DNA of 64,000 bases from NCBI GenBank assembly GCA_024331125.1, contig JANDJI010000002.1, positions 310,001-374,000 on the forward strand, written 5' to 3'. This stretch comes from Nitrospira sp. GTDB taxonomy: Bacteria; Nitrospirota; Nitrospiria; Nitrospirales; Nitrospiraceae. The notes under the pieces are model-generated. The model worked only from the letters and a program-made list of their open reading frames with translations. It made no database searches and was not told the origin of the DNA. Below are positions 1-9,267 of this stretch, in pieces. The position numbers and the translations under genes are program-made. Within the stretch, counting starts at the first letter, position 1. Every line of letters begins with the position of its first letter.

Positions 1-1
1 C

Positions 2-784
2 ATTCTTGAGATCAATACCATTCGGTTCAAGAAAGGATTCATCGCGGAAATCGAGCTGATCCGCATTCGGCTCCAGTACATCGATTTTCAGTCCCGGGTG
101 ATCCAGGCTCTTCAGGAGGTCGAATCGGCCCTCTCCGATCTTCGCCAACTGCTGCGAGTGTCCCCTGCCACCGATTTGGAATTGACGAGTAATTTGGAGT
201 TCAAGCGATTGGACCTTGACCGAGCCGTGCTGGGCGTCCTCGCCCTCGAATCCCGCCCAGACGTGCGCATGAAACGGTTCGCCCTTTCGCAACGGGAGGC
301 CGATCTCAAGCTCGCCAAGGCCTATCGGATTCCCGATGTGACGGTGGGAGCCGGCTATGCCATTCAAGGATCAAGGGGACCGGACAACTCCAATCAAATC
401 GGCATCAGTCTTGGGCTCCCGCTGCCGTTGTTCAACCGAAACCAGGGCGGTATCATGCAGGCGGAGGCGGCCAAGCAGTCGGCTCAAGCGGATCTCGCCA
501 AAACGTTGAACCTTGTCGAAAATCAGGTGGACGTCGCCTATCGCAACGTCGTCCACAGCCGGCGGTTGGTCGAAGCCTACCTCAGCGGCGTGCTCGATGA
601 CGCGCGCTCGACATTGACGATCGTGGAACGTGCTTATGAGCGGGGCGGCGCCACGCTTGTCGATTTGCTGGACGCGGCCAGAAGCTCCTGGACAATCCAA
701 GAAAACTTTATCGAGGCGCTGTTTACATATCAGCGAAATGTCCTGCAATTGGAAAACGTCGTTGGGGCAAATATCGGGGCTTGA
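2..784 (+). CDS. TolC/CusC-family outer membrane efflux protein, 5' end outside the window
   Basis: The C-terminal part of a TolC-type outer membrane factor, the exit duct of a tripartite efflux pump. The reading frame is open to the left edge, so the first in-window ATG at 98 is internal. Visible are the long helical heptad-rich stretches and the strand region with G-I-S-L-G-L-P-L-P-L-F-N-R-N-Q-G, which is characteristic of CzcC/CusC proteins just before the second coiled-coil hairpin. Its stop overlaps the region from which the adaptor gene starts, so adaptor and pump are cotranscribed with it. Metal export (Cu/Ag or Co/Zn/Cd) is inferred from the downstream HME-type pump; specificity cannot be read from this part. 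Confidence 0.9.
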   Translation: MLEINTIRFKKGFIAEIELIRIRLQYIDFQSRVIQALQEVESALSDLRQLLRVSPATDLELTSNLEFKRLDLDRAVLGVLALESRPDVRMKRFALSQREADLKLAKAYRIPDVTVGAGYAIQGSRGPDNSNQIGISLGLPLPLFNRNQGGIMQAEAAKQSAQADLAKTLNLVENQVDVAYRNVVHSRRLVEAYLSGVLDDARSTLTIVERAYERGGATLVDLLDAARSSWTIQENFIEALFTYQRNVLQLENVVGANIGA

Positions 785-795
785 GGAAGGGAGCC

Positions 796-1977
796 GTGTT
801 GGCCCGAGTCAAGAACAGGATCCCAGGAATGAGTGAAAGATGGGGACGGAAGACAATTCCCTGCAACAGCGCATTGGTCTGGTCATTGATGTTGCTGCTG
901 CTCGCCGCCTGTGGTCGTCCCGACCAGTCGTCCGAGTTGACCAAGACCAACCTTCCCGAAGCCGATAAGAGAACGGCATCGGTCGAATCAACGCCGCTCA
1001 TTGAAACGGCGGTCGTCGAATGGGGGGCGTCTCATCACAAGTTGACGCTCTTCGGCAAGGTGGCGTATGGCGAGGATCGGTATTCGCGCATCTCGTCGCC
1101 GCTTCAGGGGCGGGTGATCGAGGTCCGAGCCCGTCTGGGTGATCGGGTCAAGGCGGGAGATATTTTGTTGGTGGTCGACAGTCCGGAGATCGCACAAGCC
1201 TATTCGGAGTACGTGAAAGAAGATTCCGAATTGGAGTACGCCACGAGAGCGTATGAGTTGGCCAAGGACTTGTATGAAGTCAAGGCGTTGGCGCTCAAGG
1301 ATCTCAAACAGGCCGAAAACGAGCTGGTCAAGGCGCGGGCCGAATTTCGACGAGCGAAAGAGCGTCTGCTCTCGCTGAGAGTCACGCCCGAAGAATTGGA
1401 CAAGCCGTTGGATAAACAGACCATCACTTCGCGGTTTGAATTGAAGAGTCCGCTGACGGGAGTCGTCGTGGAGCGCGCCGTGACGCCGGGGCAATTGGTG
1501 ACGGGAGAGATTCTTTTCACGATCGCCGATCTGGATCAATTGCAGGTGTTGGCGGATCTCTACGAGCGGGACGTGGCGCTGGTGAAGGAGGGACAGCCGG
1601 CCGTGGTCAAAGTCGAGGCGTATCCGGACGTCGATTTTCCGGCCAGGGTCACGGCGGTCGGGGACATCGTCGATTCCGTGACCAGGACGATCAAAGTACG
1701 CGCGCTGGTGAACAACAAAGCCCGTCTGTTGAAGCCGGAAATGTTTGCGCGCTTGCAGCTGGACTTAAGCGAGGCCGGCCGGTTTCTCATCCTGCCGCGG
1801 GAGGCGGTTTTGGAAAAAGACGGCAAACAGTTCGTGTACGTTGCGGAGGATTCGGGTCGGTACGTGAAACGGGAAGTCAAGGTCGTCAACGCCTCCTCCG
1901 GCCAGGTTCGTGTGCTTGAAGGGATATGTCACGGCGAGCGAATCGTGACCAAAGGCGCCGTGTTGATCAAGGAGTAA
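796..1977 (+). CDS. RND efflux periplasmic adaptor (membrane fusion) lipoprotein, CusB/CzcB-like
   Basis: Periplasmic adaptor linking the inner-membrane pump to the outer-membrane duct. A lipobox (L-L-A-A-C) follows a hydrophobic stretch, so the mature protein is probably a lipoprotein. After it come a biotinyl/lipoyl-like half (P-L-Q-G-R-V-I-E-V and G-D-R-V-K-A-G-D), a coiled-coil hairpin rich in K/E/A, the second lipoyl half (S-P-L-T-G-V-V-V) and a beta-barrel/membrane-proximal region. Start choice: GTG at 796 has a good Shine-Dalgarno (AGGAAGGGA, 785-792). The frame is also open from a TTG at 781 overlapping the upstream stop, and an ATG at 829 would still keep the lipobox. Middle gene of the three-gene efflux operon. 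Confidence 0.92.
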   Translation: MLARVKNRIPGMSERWGRKTIPCNSALVWSLMLLLLAACGRPDQSSELTKTNLPEADKRTASVESTPLIETAVVEWGASHHKLTLFGKVAYGEDRYSRISSPLQGRVIEVRARLGDRVKAGDILLVVDSPEIAQAYSEYVKEDSELEYATRAYELAKDLYEVKALALKDLKQAENELVKARAEFRRAKERLLSLRVTPEELDKPLDKQTITSRFELKSPLTGVVVERAVTPGQLVTGEILFTIADLDQLQVLADLYERDVALVKEGQPAVVKVEAYPDVDFPARVTAVGDIVDSVTRTIKVRALVNNKARLLKPEMFARLQLDLSEAGRFLILPREAVLEKDGKQFVYVAEDSGRYVKREVKVVNASSGQVRVLEGICHGERIVTKGAVLIKE

Positions 1978-2053
1978 CCGACCGAAACGGGCGCCCCGAT
2001 TGACCGGACCCCCGCGGACTGCGTTTCCGACACCAGAGGCCCATGATCGCCAG

Positions 2054-5000
2054 ATGATCGCCAGAATCGTCGAAATTTCCCTGGGGCAGCGATTTCTCAT
2101 CTTCACGCTCGGCTTGGCTCTCTTGTTCGGAGGCCTGTACTCGTTTCATCTGCTGGATGTCATCGCCTATCCGGACCCCTCCCCCCCGATGATAGAAGTC
2201 ATCACTCAATATCCCGGCTGGTCGGCGGAGGAAATCGAACGCCAGATTACCGTTCCGATCGAAGTGGCGTTGACCGGCATGCCGGGACTCACGGACATCC
2301 GGTCGCTGTCGCTTTTCGGATTGAGCGACGTAAAAGTGTACTTCGGCTTCGATACGGACATATTTCGGGACCGCCAGGAGGTCTTGAACCGCCTTGCTTC
2401 GGTCCAACTGCCGCCGGACGCCCAGCCGGTGCTGTCGCCCTGGTGGGCGATCGGGGAGATCTATCGGTACGAATTGACGGGTGACGGCGTCGGCCTCACG
2501 GAGTTGAAAACGATTCAAGACTGGCAGGTCCGGCGGGCTTTCAAACGCGTGCCCGGCGTCATCGATGTGACGACCTTCGGCGGAACCACCAAAGAGTACC
2601 ATGTCGATATCGATCCAGGAAAATTGATCGGCTACGGGGTGACGCTTTCCGAGGTGATGACGGCGTTGGCCAACAGCAACGCCAATGTGGGGGGCAATTA
2701 CCTGACCATCGGGGCGCAAAGTTACAACATTCGGGGGTTGGGGCTGATCAACGATCTTGACGACATTGAAAACGTGATGGTGGCGGAACGGGAGGGCACG
2801 CCGGTCTTCGTCAAGACGCTTGGGGCCGTGAAGGTCGGCCACCGCGTCCGGCTCGGCAAAGTCGGTATCGACGATCGCGACGACGTCGTGGAAGGCATCG
2901 TGCTGCTCCAACGAGGATACAAGGCGTTGTCGGTCTTGGACAAGGTCAGGCAAAAGGTCGATGAGCTGAACCGATGGGAATTGCCCGCCGGCGTCACGAT
3001 CAAGCCGTTTTACGACCGGACCGCGTTGATCCACACGACGGTCGAGACGGTCACCGACATTCTGATCAGCGGCATGGTGTTGGTGTTCGTCATTCTGTTC
3101 CTGTTTCTTGGTCATTTGCGGGCCGCGTTGATCGTCGCGTTGACGGTTCCCTTTGCGCTGCTGTTCACCTTTACGATGATGAACGTTCTCGGGCAATCCG
3201 CCAATTTAATTTCGCTGGGCGCCATTGATTTCGGCATCATTATCGACGCGTCCCTCATCATGGTTGAGAGTGTGTTCTTTCACGTGGCGCACGGCAAGCA
3301 CAGCGGCTTGACGGTGCAGCAACACATCGTTCAGGCCGCTCGGCGGGTGGGGCGGCCCATTTTCTTTTCCACGGCGATCATCGTGGTGGCGTTTATTCCT
3401 CTCTTTACGATGACGGGGGTGCCGGGAAGAATTTTTGCGCCGATGTCCGTAACCTATGGGTTCGCGTTGGTGGGCGCGCTGCTCATGGCTTTTACGCTCG
3501 CTCCTGCCTTGTGTTCAATTTTGCTCACAGGGCCGATCAGCGAGTCCGATACACTGGCGATCCGCCTCGTCCGTTCAGTCTACTCGAAAATCATTCGGTG
3601 GGCGCTAAAACATCGTTTCGTTGTGATGGGGATTGCAACGGGGTTGGTCGGGTTCTCGCTCGTCGCGTTGCAATTCATGGGCGGAGAATTCATGCCGGCG
3701 CTGGAGGAAGGAAATTTGTGGATTCGGGCGACCATGCCGGTCGATATTTCTTTCGAGCAGGCCGATCGACTGGCCGGCGATATCCGGCGTTCAATCAGAG
3801 AGTCACCGGAGGTAAGCACCATTGTGTCGCAACTCGGCCGGCCGGACGACGGCACCGATCCGACGGGATTTTTCAGCGCCGAGTTCCTAGCGAACCTCAC
3901 GCCCCGGACGCAATGGCGGTCGGGACTGACGAAAGAGGGGTTGATTAAGGAAATTGAAGGACGACTGAGGGCTATACCGGGAGTGGTCTTTAATTTTTCG
4001 CAGGCCATTCAAGACAACGTGGAAGAAGCCATGTCCGGCGTGAAAGGCGAAAACTCGATCAAGCTCTTCGGCCCGGATTTGAAGACGTTGGAAGCCAAGG
4101 CCCAGGAGATCGAGGCCGTCATGCGAAACGTCCACGGCGTGAAGGATTTGGGGATCTTCCGTCTCCTGGGTCAGCCGAATTTGCTGATCGAGGTGGATCG
4201 GGAAGCCATTGCGCGTTATGGCTTACGGGTATCGGACGTGAACGCCATCGTGCAAGGCGCGATCGGCGGCCAGGCCGTCACACAAGTGTATGAAGGAGAA
4301 CGTTTGTTCGACCTGGTGGTCCGGTTTCTTCCGGAATATCGGCGGGACGTGGAAGCGATCGGCAATATTCTGGTCAGTACGATGCAAGGGACTCAGATCC
4401 CGCTTAAACAGGTGGCGAACATTACGATGCAAACCGGCGCGTTCGTTATTTATAGAGAGAACAATAAGCGCTATATCCCCGTCAAGTTCAGTGTCCGTGG
4501 CCGCGATCTGCAGAGCACGGTGGAGGAAGCGCAGCAGCGACTCTCGACGCACGTCAAGCTGCCCGAGCGCTATCGTATGGAGTGGGCCGGACAGTATGAT
4601 CAGCTCAAGGACGAACAGACGAGACTGGCTAAAATCGTTCCCGTCAGTTTGGCGGTCGTGTTCGTTCTGCTGTACATGGCGTTCGGCTCGGTGAAAAATG
4701 CGTTGCTGGTGCTGGTTTCGGTACCGTTTGCTTTGATCGGGGGCGTGTTGGCGCTCGTGGCCACTCATACGAATTTCAGCATTTCCGCCGCGGTCGGTAT
4801 CATTTCCACGTTGGGCGTGGCGATTTTGGGCGGCGTCTTGTTGGTGTCGCGCATTGAAGAGTTGCGGCGGGAGGGGCTCGACGTGAGAGAGGCCGTCTTG
4901 CGCGGCGCCGATACGCAAATGCGTCCCATTCTCATGGCGACGCTCGCCGCGGCGATCGGGTTGCTGCCCGCCTCCTTGGCGACGGGCGTGGGAGCCCAGG

Positions 5001-5143
5001 CCCAGCAGCCGCTCGCGCGAGTGGTGGTCGGTGGCATGCTGACGGCGTCGGTCTTGATTTTGGTCGTGCTGCCGGTTTTATATCAAATCGTGCACGGGCG
5101 CGGTCTTGATAACGGAGACGATAACGATTCGTCGGCGGCGTGA
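2054..5143 (+). CDS. Heavy-metal efflux RND permease, CusA/CzcA family
   Basis: Proton-driven inner-membrane pump of the HME subfamily, about 1030 residues, the normal family length. It shows the RND plan: TM1, a large periplasmic loop, TM2-6, a second loop, TM8-12. In TM4 the motif I-D-F-G-I-I-I-D-A-S-L-I-M-V-E carries the two Asp and the Glu used for proton relay in CzcA/CusA-type pumps. The usual D-G-A-V-x-M-V-E reads D-A-S-L-I-M-V-E here, a mild departure. I prefer ATG 2054 (M-I-A-R-I-V-E), which places TM1 near the N-terminus. The frame is open from TTG 2000, but that extension looks non-coding. The metal substrate is not predictable from the sequence. Confidence 0.95.
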   Translation: MIARIVEISLGQRFLIFTLGLALLFGGLYSFHLLDVIAYPDPSPPMIEVITQYPGWSAEEIERQITVPIEVALTGMPGLTDIRSLSLFGLSDVKVYFGFDTDIFRDRQEVLNRLASVQLPPDAQPVLSPWWAIGEIYRYELTGDGVGLTELKTIQDWQVRRAFKRVPGVIDVTTFGGTTKEYHVDIDPGKLIGYGVTLSEVMTALANSNANVGGNYLTIGAQSYNIRGLGLINDLDDIENVMVAEREGTPVFVKTLGAVKVGHRVRLGKVGIDDRDDVVEGIVLLQRGYKALSVLDKVRQKVDELNRWELPAGVTIKPFYDRTALIHTTVETVTDILISGMVLVFVILFLFLGHLRAALIVALTVPFALLFTFTMMNVLGQSANLISLGAIDFGIIIDASLIMVESVFFHVAHGKHSGLTVQQHIVQAARRVGRPIFFSTAIIVVAFIPLFTMTGVPGRIFAPMSVTYGFALVGALLMAFTLAPALCSILLTGPISESDTLAIRLVRSVYSKIIRWALKHRFVVMGIATGLVGFSLVALQFMGGEFMPALEEGNLWIRATMPVDISFEQADRLAGDIRRSIRESPEVSTIVSQLGRPDDGTDPTGFFSAEFLANLTPRTQWRSGLTKEGLIKEIEGRLRAIPGVVFNFSQAIQDNVEEAMSGVKGENSIKLFGPDLKTLEAKAQEIEAVMRNVHGVKDLGIFRLLGQPNLLIEVDREAIARYGLRVSDVNAIVQGAIGGQAVTQVYEGERLFDLVVRFLPEYRRDVEAIGNILVSTMQGTQIPLKQVANITMQTGAFVIYRENNKRYIPVKFSVRGRDLQSTVEEAQQRLSTHVKLPERYRMEWAGQYDQLKDEQTRLAKIVPVSLAVVFVLLYMAFGSVKNALLVLVSVPFALIGGVLALVATHTNFSISAAVGIISTLGVAILGGVLLVSRIEELRREGLDVREAVLRGADTQMRPILMATLAAAIGLLPASLATGVGAQAQQPLARVVVGGMLTASVLILVVLPVLYQIVHGRGLDNGDDNDSSAA

Positions 5144-5179
5144 GCGGGGTCGATGAATGGTGGAAAGGAGCGGGCCATT

Positions 5180-5980
5180 GTGAATAGCTATCGTGTCGGC
5201 GGAAGAGTGGTCCTTCTCGCGGCCGTTCTTGTCATCGGACTTGTTATTGGATGGTGTGGCTCGTTTGCCTGGTCCGGGCAGGTTTGGCTTGCGCAACTGC
5301 CCTATGAGGCCCCTCCGGCCGGTCAAGACGCGCCGGACGTGTCGATTCCTCCCAACACCGAGCCGCTCAGTCCGGAGGAGCTGCAACGAGCGGAAGCGCT
5401 GCTGCCGTTGCTGGAAGGCAAGCAAGAGTTTTGGGCCATGGGCGAGTTCGTGCACCTGGGAGAGCCCTCGGTGCCGGTCTTGATCAAGGCGCTCTCGATG
5501 CCGAGCCCCAGGATTCGCTACAACGCCATCGAAACCATTTCTATGATCAAAGGCGTGTCCGCAGTGCCGGCGCTCATCGAGACGGCAAGGCGGCCGGAAG
5601 AAATGCCGCGCGTTCGGACCCATGCTTTGAAGGTCGCCGTTCGTCTCGACCCGTCGCAGGCGGTCGAAGCGATCGAGGCGATGGCCAAGGACCTGAATCC
5701 GTCGGTCCGCAAGGCCGCCGCGTTTGAGGCCCGGTACGTGCGGCATAAGTCGGTCGTTCCCCTCTTGATCGAGCTGGTGACCGATGAGGAACGGTTCGTC
5801 GCCCTGTCGGCCGTGCAATCGCTGTGGATTTTGACCCGCCATGAGACCGAGTTTCATGACTGGGATACCTCCTCGAAGCAGGATCGAGCGGCGTGGGCGA
5901 GCGAGTGGATCGACTGGTGGGAAGCGAATAAGGAAACGTTTGAGTTCCCGGAACCCCAGCGACCCAAGCGCCGGTCATAG
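5180..5980 (+). CDS. HEAT-repeat protein with N-terminal membrane anchor
   Basis: About 267 residues. An N-terminal hydrophobic segment (V-V-L-L-A-A-V-L-V-I-G-L-V-I-G-W) is a signal anchor or signal peptide. The C-terminal half carries PBS/HEAT-type helical repeats (P-S-V-P-V-L-I-K-A-L, A-V-P-A-L-I-E-T-A, S-V-V-P-L-L-I-E-L-V), a protein-protein scaffold without catalytic motifs. GTG 5180 is favoured because AAAGGAG lies 9 bases upstream; an ATG at 5153 is in frame but poorly placed. It begins about 36 bases after the efflux pump on the same strand and may be cotranscribed with it. No function in metal export can be shown. The C-terminus is basic and proline-rich (P-E-P-Q-R-P-K-R-R-S). Confidence 0.75.
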   Translation: MNSYRVGGRVVLLAAVLVIGLVIGWCGSFAWSGQVWLAQLPYEAPPAGQDAPDVSIPPNTEPLSPEELQRAEALLPLLEGKQEFWAMGEFVHLGEPSVPVLIKALSMPSPRIRYNAIETISMIKGVSAVPALIETARRPEEMPRVRTHALKVAVRLDPSQAVEAIEAMAKDLNPSVRKAAAFEARYVRHKSVVPLLIELVTDEERFVALSAVQSLWILTRHETEFHDWDTSSKQDRAAWASEWIDWWEANKETFEFPEPQRPKRRS

Positions 5981-6083
5981 CCTCGCCGGCATGCAGTTGC
6001 AGGGCGAAAGAGACCTGTGTTAGGAATGGTTAAATAAGCTCGATGGCGACCCGCAACGTTCTGAGTCATAACGACGAAACGAT

Positions 6084-6608
6084 ATGTTGAAAATCGCGAA
6101 GCTGGGCAATCCGATTCTGAGAAAAATCGCCGCTCCCGTCGATCCGAGAGAGATTAAGTCGCGCGAGATCCAGCGGCTGATCGACGACATGTTTGAAACC
6201 ATGTACGACGAGCCGGGAATCGGCTTGGCCGCGCCGCAGGTCTTTCGGTCGATCCAGTTGGTCGTGATGGGCTGCAAAGGGGAAGACGGGTTCCCCGAGA
6301 CGGTGCTCATCAATCCGTCGATCGTGTATTACGGTCCGGACCAAGTGGAAAATTGGGAGGGGTGCCTCAGCGTCGACGGCTTGAGAGGCAAGGTGACGCG
6401 ACCGTCCCTGGTTCGGGTGAACGCGTTGGATCGAAAGGGAAAGCCGCTTGATTTCGAGGCGACCGGGCTTTTTGCGGTCTGCATTCAACATGAATTGGAT
6501 CATTTGATCGGCAAGGTGTTTCTGGATCGGATGACGGACCTGTCCACCCTGACTCAGCTCGAAGAATTTCAGCAATACTGGCAGAAGCAACCGGCCAGCG
6601 TGGTTTGA
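6084..6608 (+). CDS. def: Peptide deformylase
   Basis: Removes the formyl group from the N-terminal formylmethionine of nascent proteins in the cytoplasm. All three family motifs are present: G-I-G-L-A-A-P-Q (residues 45-52), E-G-C-L-S (92-96, metal ligand C94) and H-E-L-D-H (136-140, metal-binding histidines and catalytic Glu). At 174 residues it has the usual length. ATG 6084 gives the typical M-L-K-I-A-K-L-G-N-P start. No formyltransferase gene (fmt), its frequent partner, follows; an ABC exporter begins 21 bases downstream instead, so the two may share a transcript. Confidence 0.97.
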   Translation: MLKIAKLGNPILRKIAAPVDPREIKSREIQRLIDDMFETMYDEPGIGLAAPQVFRSIQLVVMGCKGEDGFPETVLINPSIVYYGPDQVENWEGCLSVDGLRGKVTRPSLVRVNALDRKGKPLDFEATGLFAVCIQHELDHLIGKVFLDRMTDLSTLTQLEEFQQYWQKQPASVV

Positions 6609-6629
6609 TTCCTCCTTCTTGAACCGGTC

Positions 6630-8354
6630 GTGAATTCTCTTGTTCGAGTGCTGGGCTATCTTCGGCCGCACCGCGCGTTGGCGGGAGCGACTCTGCTCTG
6701 CGCCGTTTGCGCCACGGCCATGGAGTTGGTGCCCCCCTGGGCGATCAAGATCGTCATCGACGACGTCATTCAGACCAAGCGAACGGAGTTGCTGCCCGCG
6801 GCGCTGGGGCTGTTGGTCGGCGCCTATGGGCTGAAAAACCTTTTCGCGTCGCTCCGCATCAGGCTGAACAATCGATTGGAGCAGACGGTGGTGCACGGGT
6901 TGCGCAGCCACGTCTTTGCGGCGCTGCAGCGGCTGTCGTTGAATTATTTCGAGAACCGCTCGACCGGCGAGATCATGTCTCGCGTGACCAACGACACCGA
7001 GCACATGGAGAGAATCTTCATTGACGGGATCGAGGGCGCGATCACCGCCGCGCTGACCTTGATCGGCATTACGATCATGCTGTTCACGTTGAATTGGAAG
7101 CTGGCGGCGCTGGCCCTGGCGCCGATTCCCCTTTTGGTGCTTTCGGCCGGTTGGTTTACCTCGAAGGTGCACGGCTATTACCGGCAGATCAGAAAACAGG
7201 CCGCCGACCTGAGCGCCTATTTGCAGGACGCTCTGTCGGGAATCCGGGAAACCATGGGATTTATGCGGCAGGACCATGAGCAGCGCCGATTCGACCGGTT
7301 GAGCAAAGCCTACAGCGATGCCAATCTGAAAGCCATGGTCCTGTGGTCGGTCTATTCTCCGGGGATGATTTTTCTGGGCTCGCTTGGCACGGTGCTTATT
7401 CTCTGGTACGGGGCCGGCGAGGTGACGGAAGGCCGCCTGACGATCGGGGAATTGGTGATGTTTCTGTCCTACCTCGCGTTGTTTTATGTGCCGATCAATC
7501 AGATTCACTCGGTCAACCACATGCTGCAACATGCGCTGGCCGCGAGCGAGCGGGTCTTTGAGGCGCTGGATGCCGTTCCGGAGGTGGCGGATCGTTCCGG
7601 TGTCCAAGCTCCCGCGCGTCGCGTGCGCGGCGACGTTCGCTTTGAGTCCGTCCTGTTTCATTATCGTCCCGATGTTCCGGCGTTGAAAGATCTGTCGCTG
7701 TCCGTCGCCGCCGGGGAGCGGGTGGCGCTGGTGGGGCCAAGCGGAGCGGGGAAAAGCACGATTCTCAAACTGTTGATGCGGTTGTACGACGTCAAAGGCG
7801 GATCGATCATGATCGATGGTCTGGACATTCGCGATCTGCCGGTCTCGTACCTCCGGCGGCAAATCGGCTTTGTCCAACAGGAGCCGTTCTTGTTCAATGG
7901 AACGGTGCGGGAGAATCTTCTCTATGGAGATCTTGAGGCCGATCAGGATCGTCTGCAGGCCGCCGCCAAGGCGGCGCGAGCGCATGACTTCATCATGAAA
8001 CTGCCGGAGGGATACGACACGTGGATCGGAGAACGGGGCGTCAAACTGTCGGTGGGCCAAAAGCAGCGGGTGTCCATCGCGCGGGTCCTCTTGAAAGATC
8101 CGCCCATCGTCATTTTCGACGAAGCGACCTCCAATATCGACACGGAAACGGAAGTGCAAATCCGCGAAGCCTTGACCGAACTGACCAAAGGACGCACCAC
8201 GTTCATCATCGCCCATCGGCTGTCCACGCTCCACGACGTCGATCGCATTCTCGTGATCGACGGCGGTCGATTGGTCGAGGACGGTCGGCACGATGAGCTA
8301 TTGAGTCGAGGCGGGGTTTACGCCTGTTTGTATGAGGCGCAGTTCCAGGTATAA
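6630..8354 (+). CDS. MsbA-type ABC exporter (fused membrane and ATPase domains)
   Basis: Half-transporter of the ABCB/MsbA class, 574 residues: a six-helix transmembrane domain (about 15-310) and a nucleotide-binding domain (about 335-570). Walker A G-P-S-G-A-G-K-S-T is at 369-377, a Q-loop near 416, the signature L-S-V-G-Q at 473-477 (a Gly-to-Val variant of LSGGQ), Walker B I-V-I-F-D-E at 493-498 and the switch His at 529. It works as a homodimer or with a partner; the substrate (lipid A, lipid or peptide) is unknown. The start is GTG 6630 shortly after the deformylase gene. The V in the signature is common in MsbA-like and lipid-exporting members and is not a sign of decay. Confidence 0.93.
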   Translation: MNSLVRVLGYLRPHRALAGATLLCAVCATAMELVPPWAIKIVIDDVIQTKRTELLPAALGLLVGAYGLKNLFASLRIRLNNRLEQTVVHGLRSHVFAALQRLSLNYFENRSTGEIMSRVTNDTEHMERIFIDGIEGAITAALTLIGITIMLFTLNWKLAALALAPIPLLVLSAGWFTSKVHGYYRQIRKQAADLSAYLQDALSGIRETMGFMRQDHEQRRFDRLSKAYSDANLKAMVLWSVYSPGMIFLGSLGTVLILWYGAGEVTEGRLTIGELVMFLSYLALFYVPINQIHSVNHMLQHALAASERVFEALDAVPEVADRSGVQAPARRVRGDVRFESVLFHYRPDVPALKDLSLSVAAGERVALVGPSGAGKSTILKLLMRLYDVKGGSIMIDGLDIRDLPVSYLRRQIGFVQQEPFLFNGTVRENLLYGDLEADQDRLQAAAKAARAHDFIMKLPEGYDTWIGERGVKLSVGQKQRVSIARVLLKDPPIVIFDEATSNIDTETEVQIREALTELTKGRTTFIIAHRLSTLHDVDRILVIDGGRLVEDGRHDELLSRGGVYACLYEAQFQV

Positions 8355-8405
8355 GGTCTACACCGTCCCAGTGGTTGCCGCCGGGAAGAGGAGATCGGTA
8401 TACTC

Positions 8406-8627
8406 ATGCCCTTCGATGAGAAGGAAGAGGTCATGGTGCTGATTTATGAGAGCGATCCTCTCGACGACGAGCATGCGCGGGGCCGTTTCTACCACGTGTG
8501 TCATGGACGCGTCGATCGCACGCCGTTGAGCCTGCCGGACGAGGATCGCCCTTACGAGTGTCCGCGTTGCGGAATCGATCTCGAACGAGAAGATTTTTTT
8601 ACGGCGCTTCAGAAGGGATCGGTCTAG
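8406..8627 (+). CDS. Small Cys-pair (zinc-ribbon-like) protein
   Basis: A 73-residue acidic protein of unknown function. It has one C-P-R-C pair (Y-E-C-P-R-C-G-I-D-L-E) near the C-terminus and a further single Cys in F-Y-H-V-C-H-G, which could complete a metal site with the His residues. It is followed four bases after its stop by another small Cys-pair protein, and both lie downstream of the ABC exporter on the same strand. I do not recognise a named family. Coding is supported by the acidic composition, the conserved-looking knuckle and the tandem arrangement. Confidence 0.6.
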   Translation: MPFDEKEEVMVLIYESDPLDDEHARGRFYHVCHGRVDRTPLSLPDEDRPYECPRCGIDLEREDFFTALQKGSV

Positions 8628-8631
8628 CGGT

Positions 8632-8841
8632 ATGACGGGCAGCGCGGGGAGAAAAACCGTCGGGGTCTCGCGAGGCCTCATGATGCTCTGCGAGACCTGT
8701 TACTCGCAGGTGGTCGGCGAAGGGCTGACGGACGGAAAAAACTTCGTCGCGGATTTCGAAGGGCTGTTGGACCGGATCTGCCCCGGCTGCACCGACATCA
8801 ACCGTCCGCTCATCGACGATATGGCGGGCAGCGGGGAGTAG
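8632..8841 (+). CDS. Small protein with two CxxC knuckles
   Basis: A 69-residue protein with two C-x-x-C pairs (L-C-E-T-C-Y and I-C-P-G-C-T-D), spaced as in a four-Cys zinc ribbon. No enzyme motif is visible. The first 16 residues are poorly constrained; a start at one of the Met residues in R-G-L-M-M-L-C-E-T-C is possible. It sits 4 bases after the preceding small Cys-pair gene, so the two are likely translated from one message. Function unknown; a nucleic-acid-binding or metal-binding accessory role is speculation. Confidence 0.55.
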   Translation: MTGSAGRKTVGVSRGLMMLCETCYSQVVGEGLTDGKNFVADFEGLLDRICPGCTDINRPLIDDMAGSGE

Positions 8842-8855
8842 TCTTGGCCGTGACG

Positions 8856-9191
8856 TTATTTGTCCCGGCACTCTTTTCCGTTAAAGTGCATGCAGGTCGA
8901 TTCGCCGGACTTGACCTTCCATGATTTGAGTACCGGCATTTCGTTCTCGCCTTGTAGTTCAACCACGAAATCCACCAGTCCGGAAATCGGCAGCTTCTCC
9001 ATGTGGGGCCGCGCGGCTTCGGGGACGTCGATGTAAAACACGCCTCCGAGTTGCGAAATCAAAATGCGGTGATTCTCCACGTCGATATGAATGACCGGGC
9101 TATAGTAACTCTTTTCGACGGCAAGGGCGGGACCGGCCAGAACCGCGCCGAAAAAGAGGGTGAAAAGAACCGTCCGCATCCGACTCCTCAT
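8856..9191 (-). CDS. Exported hypothetical protein
   Basis: A 111-residue protein with a clear signal peptide (basic N-terminus, hydrophobic core, A-L-A cleavage site near residue 24). The mature part is a short beta-rich domain (V-I-H-I-D-V-E-N-H-R-I-L-I-S) with two cysteines near the C-terminus (C-M-H-F-N-G-K-E-C) that could form a disulfide in the periplasm. It is convergent with the small Cys-pair genes. Its upstream side faces the end of the JAMM peptidase gene on the same strand, about 75 bases away, so it may be the last gene of the sulfur-carrier transcript, though nothing in the protein points to sulfur chemistry. Confidence 0.6.
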   Translation of the reverse strand: MRSRMRTVLFTLFFGAVLAGPALAVEKSYYSPVIHIDVENHRILISQLGGVFYIDVPEAARPHMEKLPISGLVDFVVELQGENEMPVLKSWKVKSGESTCMHFNGKECRDK

Positions 9192-9267
9192 TGTGAGTGA
9201 TTGGAATGATAGGCGGCGCCGCCATTATCGCACTCGGCGGCGGAGAAGAAAACTGCAAAAACCGAGG

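Noticed and set aside
6066..8291. A 741-codon open frame antisense to the deformylase and ABC exporter genes
   Set aside because: Same shadow effect; it crosses two clear genes and shows no family features.
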